DNA from: Pseudomonas viridiflava
GTDB lineage: Bacteria; Pseudomonadota; Gammaproteobacteria; Pseudomonadales; Pseudomonadaceae
DNA: 56,171 nucleotides
Direction: 5' to 3'
NCBI RefSeq assembly: GCF_900580865.1
Contig: NZ_UTBZ01000067.1
Span: 1 to 56,171, forward strand
In this document: positions 33,774 through 42,391 of the stretch, in pieces
Layout of the letters: every line of letters begins with the position of its first letter
How positions within the stretch are numbered: position 1 is the stretch's first letter
Notes under the pieces: model-generated
Databases searched by the model: none
Seen by the model: only the letters and a program-made list of their open reading frames with translations
What the model was told of the DNA's origin: nothing
Program-made: the position numbers and the translations under genes

Positions 33774-34931
33774 ATGCCGCTCGACCCACCTACGATGTTG
33801 ACCATTTCCATCGCCCTCGCAGCCGCTGCCGCGCTGTATCTGGCGATCGAATGGCGCAGCATTCGTGAGCCTTCGCTGCTGTTCTGGAGCGCCGGTTTCG
33901 CCACCATCACCGTCGGTTCCACCCTGGCCCTGCTGCGCAGCAGCGGCTTTCTGCTGATCGGCATCTGGTTCGCCAACGGGCTGCTGGTGACCGCGCATTT
34001 CCTGTTCCTGCTCGGCGTGGCACGCTTTACCCAGATACGCCTGTCGTCGGCCTGGTATCTGATCTTCGCCACCTGGCTGGTCATGCTGCTTTTGCCGGAC
34101 GGGCCGCTGTGGTCCAAGGTCATGCTCGCCGCCAATTCGCTGCTGGTGGCGCTGGCGACGCTCAAGGCCAGCTCACTGCTGCGCCCCCACGGCAAGTCGC
34201 TGAGCGTCGGCGCGGTGCAGTTGCGTTACGTGTTGCTCGGTCACGGGATCTTCTATGTGGCCAAAGCCCTGACCGTGGTGATCCCCGGCACGCTGATCGA
34301 TCTGGCGGCGTTTCGTGGCGAGATCATTCAGATTTCCCTGGTCGAAGGCGCTATGGCGATCATGTTGATTGCCCTGTCGATGACCGGCACCGAACGTTAC
34401 CGCCGGGAAAAACAGATCGCCCGCCTCGCCGAGCGTGACCCGCTGACCGCCCTGTACAACCGCCGCGCTCTGGAAAAGCGTGCACCGCGCCTGCTCGAAC
34501 ACGTATCGCCGCAGCATCCCGGCGCCTTGCTGCTGATCGACATCGACAATTTCAAACTGGTCAACGACCAGTACGGCCACACTGCCGGTGACCGCTTGCT
34601 CATCGCGTTGAGCGAAATGATCCGCTCGGTGCTGCCGCGCAATTCACTGACGGCGCGCCTGGGCGGCGACGAGTTTGTCATTCTGCTCAGCAGCGCATCG
34701 AGTGAGCGCGTCATGGAACTGGGCACCACATTGCGCGAGCAGTTTCTGAGCACCACATCCCAGACATTCCCCACCACCGCCGCCGTGACCCTGAGCATCG
34801 GCGCCAGCCTGTTCGACCACCCGCCCGCCAACCTGACGGCACTGATCGAGCAAGGCGATGCGGCACTCTACGAATCGAAACGCGGCGGTCGCAATCGACT
34901 GCGCCTGACCGGACTCACCACGCCAGGATAA
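33774..34931 (+). CDS. Membrane-bound diguanylate cyclase (GGDEF)
   Basis: A 385-residue protein: about seven hydrophobic segments in residues 8-210, then a GGDEF domain (RDPLTALYNRRALEKRAPRL, LLLIDIDNFKLVNDQYGHTA, ARLGGDEFVILLSS). The active site GGDEF is intact at 297-301, so it should make cyclic di-GMP from GTP. The allosteric RxxD inhibitory site is degenerate (RNSL), suggesting weak product inhibition. Start uncertain: ATG 33774 or ATG 33795; ribosome sites are weak. Confidence 0.88.
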   Translation: MPLDPPTMLTISIALAAAAALYLAIEWRSIREPSLLFWSAGFATITVGSTLALLRSSGFLLIGIWFANGLLVTAHFLFLLGVARFTQIRLSSAWYLIFATWLVMLLLPDGPLWSKVMLAANSLLVALATLKASSLLRPHGKSLSVGAVQLRYVLLGHGIFYVAKALTVVIPGTLIDLAAFRGEIIQISLVEGAMAIMLIALSMTGTERYRREKQIARLAERDPLTALYNRRALEKRAPRLLEHVSPQHPGALLLIDIDNFKLVNDQYGHTAGDRLLIALSEMIRSVLPRNSLTARLGGDEFVILLSSASSERVMELGTTLREQFLSTTSQTFPTTAAVTLSIGASLFDHPPANLTALIEQGDAALYESKRGGRNRLRLTGLTTPG

Positions 34932-34939
34932 TAAAAATC

Positions 34940-35440
34940 ATGTCCAGCCTCGATACTCCCCTGCAAGACCTCGCCGCCCCCGAAGGCGTCTGCTAGGGCT
35001 GCGGCGGCCGCAACCCGCACGGCCTGCACGTCAAAAGTCACTGGCATGAAGACGGCGTACACGTTATCGCCGAGCACCTGCCGGAGGCCAAATATTGCGG
35101 CTGGCCGGATCTGGTCTACGGCGGCCTGATCGCAATGCTGGTCGATTGCCATTCCAACTGGGCGGCGATGGCGTACCACTACCGCGCAGAAAACCGCGAG
35201 CCCGGCAGCTTGCCGCGCATCGACTGCGTCACTGGCAACCTTGGGATCAAGTTCATCAAACCGACACCGATGGGTGTGCCGCTGATTTTGCGGGCGAAGG
35301 TCGAGGGTGACGTCGGGCGCAAGACGCGGGTGATTTGTGAGGTTTTTGCCGGGGATGTGCTGACAGCGGTGGGCGATTCGGTGTTTGTGCGGGTCGATAC
35401 CGGGCAACTGGCGGATGCGGCGCATGGGCGGAGAAGCTAA
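34940..35440 (+). pseudogene. PaaI-family hotdog thioesterase interrupted by an in-frame amber codon
   Basis: Frame from ATG 34940 reads MSSLDTPLQDLAAPEGVC, then TAG at 34994-34996, then GCGGRNPHGLHVKSHWHEDG and a complete hotdog domain (YCGWPDLVYGGLIAMLVDCH, GNLGIKFIKPTPMGVPL) to TAA at 35438, 167 codons in all. The stop falls in the C-x-GCG...NPxGL motif typical of these thioesterases, where family members have an aromatic residue (codons TAC, TAT or TGG are one step from TAG). No frameshift elsewhere. Either a recent nonsense mutation, a sequencing error, or readthrough. It begins 9 bp after the diguanylate cyclase gene. Confidence 0.8.
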
Positions 35441-35442
35441 AG

Positions 35443-35798
35443 CCCCTCACCCTAGCCCTCCCGAAACGTCGGACCGCCCAGAGGGAGAGGGAACTGACCG
35501 AGGCGTCTGGTGGAAATACGCCGACCTGAGATATCGAGTCGAACTCTGGATTCGAAAAATCCCCACCCCTGCCCTCTCCTTGGAGAGAAAAGACTGACCG
35601 AGGCGTCTGTTTGAAATACGCCGACCTGAGATATCGAGCCGAACTCGGGTTTTGCAAAATCCTCACCTCAGCCCTCTCCTTGGGGAGAGGGAACTGACCG
35701 AGGTGTCTGGTTGAAATACGCCGACCTCAGATATCGAGTCGAACTAGGATTTTGAAAAGCTCTCAAATCGGCTCCCTCTCCTAGGGGAGAGGGCTGGG
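35443..35798. repeat. CCCTCACCC-type interspersed repeat, copy 3, with three exact-period 100-bp units
   Basis: Begins CCCCTCACCCTAGCCCTC and ends GAGAGGGCTGGGCG. Inside, the segment GACTGACCGAGGCGTCTG followed by GAAATACGCCGACCTGAGAT recurs three times, with equivalent bases at 35491, 35591 and 35691, exactly 100 bp apart. Each unit carries a CCCTCTCCTTGG hairpin arm. It is an internally amplified member of the family at 18621 and 31480. Confidence 0.8.
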
Positions 35799-35854
35799 CG
35801 GGCGGCGTTCCGATGAGGGGTGAATTCACCACCGAATCCCATGTGAAAACAGGC

Positions 35855-38053
35855 TTAAACCTGCTTCACATTCGCCCGCGCCGTGTGCAGCTTTTTATAG
35901 CTCTCGATCAAACGCAAATGCCGATCCAGCCCTTCCAGCTTCATGCTCGTCGGCGTCAGGCCATAGAAGCGCACGCTGCCGTTAACCGAACCAATCGCCG
36001 CATCCATACGCTCGTCGCCAAACATGCGGCGGAAGTTAGCCTCGTAGTCTTCCAGTTCCAGGTCTTCGTCCAGTTCCATCTCCAGCACCACGTTGACCGC
36101 TTGATAGAACAAGCCGCGTTCGACGGTGTTGTCGTTGTATTGCAGGAAGGCTTCAACCAGATCCTTGGCCTGCTCGTACTTCTGCAGCGCGAGGCAGATC
36201 AGCAGGCGCAGTTCCAGAATGGTCAGCTTGCCCCACGGCGTGTTGTCGTCGAACTCGACGCCGATCAGCGTGGTGATCTCGGTGTAATCGTCCTGTTCGC
36301 TGTTTTCCAGACCTTGGGCGAGGTTACGCAGGCCGACTTTGCTGAGGTTGTGCAGGTTGAGGATGTCGGCGCGGAATTGCAGGGCTTTGTTGGTGTTGTC
36401 CCAGATCAGGTCTTCGACCGGGTAGATCTCCGAGTAGTCCGGTACGAGGATACGGCAGGCCTTGGCGCCGATGTGCTCGTAGACCGCCATGTAGACTTCT
36501 TTGCCCATGTCTTCGAGGATGCCGAACAGCGTCGCGGCTTCTTCGGCGTTGGAGTTTTCGCCTTGGCCTGAGAAGTCCCACTCGACGAATTCGAAGTCTG
36601 GCTTGGCGCTGAAGAAGCGCCACGACACCACACCGCTGGAATCGATGAAGTGCTCGACGAAGTTGTTCGGTTCAGTGACGGCCTGACCGGAGAACGTCGG
36701 TTGCGGCAAGTCGTTGAGGCCTTCGAAACTGCGGCCCTGCAACAGCTCGGTGAGGCTGCGTTCCAGCGCCACTTCCAGGCTCGGGTGCGCGCCGAACGAG
36801 GCGAACACGCCGCCGGTGCGCGGGTTCATCAGGGTCACGCACATCACCGGGAATTCACCGCCCAGCGACGCATCCTTGACCAGCACCGGGAAGCCCTGCT
36901 CTTCCAGGCCTTTGATGCCAGCGAGGATGCTCGGGTATTTCTCCAGCACTGCTTGCGGCACGTCCGGCAGGGCCATTTCGCCTTCGAGGATTTCGCGTTT
37001 GACCGCGCGCTCGAAGATCTCCGACAGGCACTGCACCTGCGCTTCGGCGAGGGTGTTGCCGGCGCTCATACCGTTGCTGAGGTAAAGGTTTTCGATCAGG
37101 TTGGACGGGAAGTACACCACTTCATTGTCCGACTGACGCACAAACGGCAGCGAGCAGATGCCGCGCTGGGTGTTGCCGGAGTTGGTGTCGAACAGGTTCG
37201 AGCCACGCAATTCGCCGTCACGGTTGTAAATCTTCCGGGTGTATTCGTCGAGGATCTCGCTCGGCAACTCATCTTTCGGACCGGGCTTGAACCATTGTTC
37301 GTCCGGGTAGTGGACGAATTCGGCGTTGGCGATTTCTTCGCCCCAGAACTGGTCGTTGTAGAAGAAGTTGCAGTTCAGGCGCTCGATGAACTCGCCCAGC
37401 GCCGAGGCCAGTGCGCCTTCTTTGGTCGCGCCCTTGCCGTTGGTGAAGCACATCGGCGAATGCGCATCACGGATGTGCAGCGACCAGACGTTGGGCACGA
37501 TATTGCGCCACGAAGCGATTTCGATCTTCATCCCGAGGTCGGCGAGGATGCCCGACATGTTGGCGATGGTCTGCTCCAGCGGCAGGTCCTTGCCGGCGAT
37601 GAAAGTACCTGCGTCCGAACCGGCCACCGGCATCAACAGCGCCTGAGCATCGGCGTCGAGGTTCTCGACTTCTTCGATGATGAATTCCGGGCCGGTCTGC
37701 ACAACCTTCTTCACCGTGCAGCGGTCGATGGAACGCAGGATGCCCAGGCGATCTTTCTCGGAGATGTCCGCCGGCAACTCGACCTGGATCTTGAAGATCT
37801 GGTTGTAGCGGTTTTCCGGGTCGACGATGTTGTTCTGCGACAGGCGAATGTTTTCCGTAGGGATGTTGCGCGTGTCGCAGTACAACTTCACAAAGTACGC
37901 CGCACACAACGCCGACGACGCCAGAAAGTAGTCGAACGGCCCCGGTGCCGAGCCATCGCCCTTGTAGCGGATGGGCTGATCAGCGATCACCGTGAAGTCG
38001 TCGAACTTGGCTTCAAGTCGAAGGTTGTCGAGAAAGTTGACCTTGATTTCCAT
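35855..38053 (-). CDS. OsmC-YcaO fusion protein
   Basis: A 732-residue protein. Residues 1-135 are OsmC-like (QPIRYKGDGSAPGPFDYFLA, cysteines at C50/C59 and C112 in DRCTVKKVV). Residues about 150-560 are a YcaO ATP-dependent cyclodehydratase-type domain (TKEGALASALGEFIERLNCN, GISAGNT-like GMSAGNTLAEAQVQCLSEIF, EWDFSG). The C-terminal 150 residues are helical, TPR-like. E. coli YcaO is linked to RimO-dependent methylthiolation of ribosomal protein S12. No peptide substrate or RiPP genes lie nearby, so a RiPP role is not supported. Start at ATG 38053 (MEIKVNFLDN). Confidence 0.88.
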   Translation of the reverse strand: MEIKVNFLDNLRLEAKFDDFTVIADQPIRYKGDGSAPGPFDYFLASSALCAAYFVKLYCDTRNIPTENIRLSQNNIVDPENRYNQIFKIQVELPADISEKDRLGILRSIDRCTVKKVVQTGPEFIIEEVENLDADAQALLMPVAGSDAGTFIAGKDLPLEQTIANMSGILADLGMKIEIASWRNIVPNVWSLHIRDAHSPMCFTNGKGATKEGALASALGEFIERLNCNFFYNDQFWGEEIANAEFVHYPDEQWFKPGPKDELPSEILDEYTRKIYNRDGELRGSNLFDTNSGNTQRGICSLPFVRQSDNEVVYFPSNLIENLYLSNGMSAGNTLAEAQVQCLSEIFERAVKREILEGEMALPDVPQAVLEKYPSILAGIKGLEEQGFPVLVKDASLGGEFPVMCVTLMNPRTGGVFASFGAHPSLEVALERSLTELLQGRSFEGLNDLPQPTFSGQAVTEPNNFVEHFIDSSGVVSWRFFSAKPDFEFVEWDFSGQGENSNAEEAATLFGILEDMGKEVYMAVYEHIGAKACRILVPDYSEIYPVEDLIWDNTNKALQFRADILNLHNLSKVGLRNLAQGLENSEQDDYTEITTLIGVEFDDNTPWGKLTILELRLLICLALQKYEQAKDLVEAFLQYNDNTVERGLFYQAVNVVLEMELDEDLELEDYEANFRRMFGDERMDAAIGSVNGSVRFYGLTPTSMKLEGLDRHLRLIESYKKLHTARANVKQV

Positions 38054-38274
38054 GCGGGATTACCAGAATACGGCTAAACGAATGGCGGCCATTATCCGGT
38101 TTTTGCGCGGGAAGTCTTGCCCTTTCGGGATTGGCCGCTGATCGGCGTCCTGCACTTGGGGAGGCAAAACACGCGGGGTTCACTACGCTTTCAGTGCAGT
38201 CGCCGAGAAGAATCTGAACATTGCGCCTGCGCCGTGGTTCTAGATTCAGAAGACAGCGGATCAAGGACGAGCAC

Positions 38275-40887
38275 ATGGACCTTTCCAGCTATGCAGCCCC
38301 GCTTCCACCGCGCCAGAGCGCCGTCACTCGCCGCCTGGCCTTCGCGGTCGGGGCGCTGTTTGTCAGCGGCGTGATTGCGGCGGCAGTTGCTTTGCTGGGT
38401 ATCGCCGAGCGCCTGGACAGCGAAGAGGTCAACAAAACCCGCTTTTACTCGGCTCGCGCGCTGGAAAACCGCATCACTGCCTCGAAAAACTACATCACCA
38501 GCTACGCCTACTGGACCACCGCCTACGAGCATTTGAGCGGTCAGGTCGACACCGATTGGGCCTACACCGAGCAGAACCTCGGCAAAACCCTGTTCACCAG
38601 TGACGGCTATGACGGCGTGTTCGTGCTGAGCCGCGAAGGCACTCGCTATGCGGTGGTGCGCGGGCAAATGGTCGATGCCGAGCTGTCCGCATTCGTGCAG
38701 GTGAGCGCCACGGAGTTACTCGATCAAGTGTTGGGGCAAGGTGATCTGACCAAGCCGGTCAGTCGCTATTCACTGTTCGAAGGCTGGCCAGCGCTGGTGT
38801 CGGCGGCGGCGATCATACCCAACGATGAACGGCCACTGGGCGATCCGCAGACCTCTTCAGTGCTGGTGTTCGTCGACAAACTCACCCCAACCAAATTGCG
38901 TCTGATCGGCAGCGGCTATGGCTTGAGCAACCTGACCCTGGCGCTGGATGAAACCCTTGAACACGACCGCCCGCGAGTGCCGCTGGACAGCACCGGTTAC
39001 AGCCTGATCGCTGATCTGGAATGGCCCGGGCAACATTTATTGTGGTCATTGCTGCCGCCACTCGGCGCAACGATTGTGGTGCTGATGCTGCTGACCGCGT
39101 ACTTCTTTCGGCACGCCTTGCGATCATCGCAATACGTCGACCAGAGTTTTGCCGTCATGCAAACCTCCAATCAAGCGCTGGAAAACGCCAACCGCGAACT
39201 GGAAGCCAGCGAAGAGCGCTTTCGCGCGGTGGCCGAAGCGGCTTCGGACTGGATCTGGGAAGTCGATCGCGCCCTCGCGCTGACCTACCTGTCGGCGCGC
39301 TTCAGCGAAGTGACCGGTTACCCGCAAACCCTGTGGCTGGGCCAAGACATCGGCCAGTTGCTGTTTTGCGACACCACGCCACTGGAACTGTGGCTGAAGA
39401 AACTCACCGAGGAAAACAGCGCCAGTGATTTACGCTGCACCTACCGTGACCACGCCGGCCAGCAACGCCACTGTCGACTGTCCGCCCGACCGATCATCGC
39501 CAAATACGCAGTCATCGGCTATCGCGGCACCGCCAGCGACATCACCGACGAAGTCGCCGCCCATGCGCAGATCCAGCATCTGTCGATGCACGACGCCCTG
39601 ACCGGCCTGCCCAATCGCAACAAACTCGCGCGTTATCTGGATGAAGCGCTGCTGCTCAAGGAGCACGCGCCGCCGCTGTCGCTGCTGATGATCGACCTCG
39701 ACAACTTCAAACCGATCAACGATTCACTTGGCCACCCGGCCGGTGATGCCGTGTTGCAAGAAGTCGCCGTGCGCCTGCGTGAATGCACCCGCGAACATGA
39801 CATCGTCGCGCGACTGGGCGGCGACGAGTTCATCGTGGTGCTCAATGGCATGGACAGCCCACACGAAATCGACAAGTTCTGCACCCGCCTGATCGGCAGC
39901 CTGCATCAACCGGTGATCTTCGAGCATCATCCACTGCACATCGGTGCCAGCATCGGCATCGCACTTAGTCGCAGCCACGGCTACGTACCCAGCGACCTGA
40001 TCCGTTACGCCGACATCGCCCTCTATCAAGCCAAATCCGAGGGCAAAAACACCTGGTGTTATTTCGAAGCGCACATGAGCGATCAGATCCAGACGCGCCG
40101 GCAAATGGAAGATGACCTGCGCCACGCGCTCAAGCACAACGAATTCATCCTGCACTATCAGCCGCGCTACAAGGTCGATGGCAAGCACATCGTTTCGGTC
40201 GAAGCGCTGGTGCGCTGGCAACATCCGACCAAGGGCTTGCTGGGGCCGGACTTGTTCATTCCATTGGCGGAGCAGACCGACCTGATCGTCCCGCTCGGGC
40301 GCTGGGTGCTGCGCGAAGCGTGCGAAACCGCGCTGGGTTGGCCGGAAGACATCCTGCTCTCGGTCAATCTGTCGCCCGCGCAGTTTGCCGTCAGCGATGT
40401 GGTTGAGGATGTTCGTGAAGTGCTGGTGCAAACCCGTTTTCCGGCCAGTCGCCTGGAACTGGAAATCACCGAAAACGTGATGCTTAACGACACCGACGGT
40501 GCGCTGACCACCATGAACGCCCTGAAGGAACTCGGTGTGCGCCTGAACATGGACGACTTCGGCACCGGTTATTCGTCGCTCGGTTACTTGCGCGCCTACC
40601 CGTTCGACGGGATCAAGATCGACAAGCGTTTCATCGCCTCGATCAGCAGCGGCAGCAATGATCGCGCGGTGGTGCAAGCGATTATCGGCCTGGGCAAAGC
40701 CATGGGCCTGACCGTGACGGCCGAAGGCGTCGAGACCGAAGAGCAACTGGATATTCTCGGGGTCGATCAATGCAATGAGGTGCAGGGTTACTTCATGAGT
40801 CGGCCGATCGACAAAGCAGCGTTTGCGCGGTTGCTACAAGATTCCAGAGGTGCACAGTTGATAGCCAAGAAGGGTCGTGTGACCTGA
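38275..40887 (+). CDS. CHASE4-PAS-GGDEF-EAL cyclic-di-GMP signalling protein
   Basis: An 870-residue membrane protein: TM at about 20-43, periplasmic CHASE4-like domain 45-255 (ITSYAYWTTAYEHLSGQVDT), TM at 258-278, PAS at 311-430, GGDEF with intact GGDEF at 515-519 and an intact RxxD inhibitory site (REHD, 506-509), and EAL from about 610 with EALVRW at 643-648 and DDFGTGYSSLGYL. Both catalytic motifs are complete, so it could make or degrade cyclic di-GMP depending on the periplasmic signal. Start 38275 follows AAGGACGAGCAC. Convergent with a small gene; a shared hairpin lies between. Confidence 0.9.
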   Translation: MDLSSYAAPLPPRQSAVTRRLAFAVGALFVSGVIAAAVALLGIAERLDSEEVNKTRFYSARALENRITASKNYITSYAYWTTAYEHLSGQVDTDWAYTEQNLGKTLFTSDGYDGVFVLSREGTRYAVVRGQMVDAELSAFVQVSATELLDQVLGQGDLTKPVSRYSLFEGWPALVSAAAIIPNDERPLGDPQTSSVLVFVDKLTPTKLRLIGSGYGLSNLTLALDETLEHDRPRVPLDSTGYSLIADLEWPGQHLLWSLLPPLGATIVVLMLLTAYFFRHALRSSQYVDQSFAVMQTSNQALENANRELEASEERFRAVAEAASDWIWEVDRALALTYLSARFSEVTGYPQTLWLGQDIGQLLFCDTTPLELWLKKLTEENSASDLRCTYRDHAGQQRHCRLSARPIIAKYAVIGYRGTASDITDEVAAHAQIQHLSMHDALTGLPNRNKLARYLDEALLLKEHAPPLSLLMIDLDNFKPINDSLGHPAGDAVLQEVAVRLRECTREHDIVARLGGDEFIVVLNGMDSPHEIDKFCTRLIGSLHQPVIFEHHPLHIGASIGIALSRSHGYVPSDLIRYADIALYQAKSEGKNTWCYFEAHMSDQIQTRRQMEDDLRHALKHNEFILHYQPRYKVDGKHIVSVEALVRWQHPTKGLLGPDLFIPLAEQTDLIVPLGRWVLREACETALGWPEDILLSVNLSPAQFAVSDVVEDVREVLVQTRFPASRLELEITENVMLNDTDGALTTMNALKELGVRLNMDDFGTGYSSLGYLRAYPFDGIKIDKRFIASISSGSNDRAVVQAIIGLGKAMGLTVTAEGVETEEQLDILGVDQCNEVQGYFMSRPIDKAAFARLLQDSRGAQLIAKKGRVT

Positions 40888-40921
40888 ACGGCTACAGGGC
40901 GGATCAAGCGCTGTAGCCGTT
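40887..40921. terminator. Bidirectional hairpin between convergent genes
   Basis: AACGGCTACAG and CTGTAGCCGTT form an 11-bp perfect stem immediately after the GGDEF-EAL stop codon and 11 bp before the end of the convergent small gene. Only short T/A runs flank it. Confidence 0.65.
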
Positions 40922-40931
40922 CGCAGCGCCG

Positions 40932-41147
40932 TCAACCGTGTGTTCGCCCCGTGTCCCCGGTGAACACATTGCCGGCATCCCGCACCAGCTGCCGCCACTC
41001 GGCGCTGGTGATCAATCCCTGCTCCTCCATTTCATCGGCGGCCTTGAGCAGTTCGTCGTACTGTTCTTCCGGGTCCAGACGCATCTGCGCTTGCGTCGCC
41101 AGTTTTCGCCATGCCGCCAGTTTTTCCTGTTTGCGCTGATCGAACAT
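40932..41147 (-). CDS. Small hypothetical protein
   Basis: A 71-residue, charged, helical protein (MFDQRKQEKLAAWRKLATQA; EEQYDELLKAADEMEEQGLI; TSAEWRQLVRDAG). The EEQGLIT-x-x-EWRQL segment has the look of a short helical oligomerisation (SHOCT-like) motif, but I do not claim it. Ribosome site: GGAAAGATC-like bases in front of ATG are modest. Function unknown. Confidence 0.6.
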   Translation of the reverse strand: MFDQRKQEKLAAWRKLATQAQMRLDPEEQYDELLKAADEMEEQGLITSAEWRQLVRDAGNVFTGDTGRTHG

Positions 41148-41279
41148 CGGGGAAAGATCTCGTGAAGGACTTCCTTGATAGAAAGACGTGAGATCCCAGT
41201 GGTTCAGCGCAGTCGACGGATGGACTGTTTGCTTCTAAAGGGCTTTGCCGATCAACAATGATGGATACACCACCGAATA

Positions 41280-41369
41280 CTGTGGGAGTGAGCCTGCTCG
41301 CGATAGCGGATTGTCTGTGGCGGATGTGTGGCTGACACACCGCTATCGCGAGCAGGCTCACTCCTACAG
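41280..41369. repeat. Inverted pair of REP sequences with long perfect arms
   Basis: GAGTGAGCCTGCTCGCGATA (within 41280-41309) and TATCGCGAGCAGGCTCACTC (within 41340-41369) are reverse complements over nearly 30 bp, with a 30-bp spacer. A BIME-like Pseudomonas REP doublet. Confidence 0.85.
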
Positions 41370-41385
41370 GGATTGGGGTGGTTTT

Positions 41386-42201
41386 TCAGAACTTCTCGGC
41401 CACACGCCGGTATGGATAATCCGGATCCCGGTACTTGCCCGGCTTCTGCCGCTTGGGCAACTCGACCTTCTCGCGCTTCACATCTTCATATGGAATGCGG
41501 CTGAGCACATCGGTGATGATGTTCAGCCGGGCGCGGCGCTTGTCGTTGGAGTCGGCCACCAGCCACGGCGCGTGTTCGGTGTCGGAATGTTTGAACATTT
41601 CGTCCCGCGCCCGTGAGTAGTCGTACCAGCGGCTGTAGGACTTAAGGTCCATGGGTGTCAGTTTCCAGGTCTTGCGGCCGTCGTTGATTCGCGCCTCAAG
41701 CCGGCGGGTCTGCTCTTCGGGGCTGACTTCCAGCCAATACTTGAGCAGGATCACTCCTGATTGGACGATAGCGTGCTCGACCCACGGAATCGATTTGAGG
41801 AATTTGTCGGCCTGTTCGTCGGTACAAAAACCCATCACCCGCTCGACACCGGCGCGGTTGTACCAACTGCGATCGAAAATCACCACTTCGCCTGCCGCCG
41901 GTAGATATGGCAGGTAACGCTGCACATGCATCTGGCTTTTCTCGCGATCGGTCGGTGCAGGCAGCGCCACCACGCGGAAGACTCGCGGGCTGACGCGCTC
42001 GGTCAACGCCTTGATCGTGCCGCCCTTGCCAGCGCCATCGCGCCCTTCGAAAACGATGCAGACCTTGACGCCCTTGGCAATCACCCATTCCTGCAACTTG
42101 ACCAGTTCGACATGCAGTTTGCGCAAATGCTCGAGGTAATCCTTGTTTTTCAGTTTCGGACTTTCAGGCGCCGTGGCGGCCTTCTTTTTGCCTTTTGCCA
42201 T
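41386..42201 (-). CDS. ppk2: Polyphosphate kinase 2 (class I PPK2)
   Basis: A 271-residue PPK2 enzyme: Walker A GRDGAGKG at 53-60 within CIVFEGRDGAGKGGTIKAL, the lid/Walker B region VVIFDRSWYNRAGVERVMGF (DRSWYNR 110-116), and WLVADSNDKRRARLNIITDV near the end. It transfers phosphate between polyphosphate and nucleotides, mainly making GTP or ATP from polyP. The start at 42201 (MAKGKKK) follows GAGAGAGGCCAAGG; a longer open frame upstream is not credible. It is divergent from the TonB receptor across about 190 bp. Confidence 0.9.
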   Translation of the reverse strand: MAKGKKKAATAPESPKLKNKDYLEHLRKLHVELVKLQEWVIAKGVKVCIVFEGRDGAGKGGTIKALTERVSPRVFRVVALPAPTDREKSQMHVQRYLPYLPAAGEVVIFDRSWYNRAGVERVMGFCTDEQADKFLKSIPWVEHAIVQSGVILLKYWLEVSPEEQTRRLEARINDGRKTWKLTPMDLKSYSRWYDYSRARDEMFKHSDTEHAPWLVADSNDKRRARLNIITDVLSRIPYEDVKREKVELPKRQKPGKYRDPDYPYRRVAEKF

Positions 42202-42391
42202 GACCTTGGCCTCTCTCCAATAAATGCAGAAACAGAGTGTTGATTGACGGGACAAACCAGACACGTGAGGTTAGTTCATGACGTGCTGTTTGCCATTGCC
42301 GGGCAAAAAGCAAAATTGCCATGTGTTTCGTTCGTTCTTTGTTGCGTCGCACTGTTCATTGCCCTGCCCTTGTCTGCCTGGAGTTTTCTCG

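Noticed and set aside
35491..35791. CRISPR array
   Set aside because: The 100-bp tandem units are themselves repeats with no unique spacers, only three copies, and no cas genes are present.
36650..38077. 475-codon plus-strand frame
   Set aside because: Antisense to the OsmC-YcaO gene; repetitive QRR/EHR-type composition typical of shadow frames.
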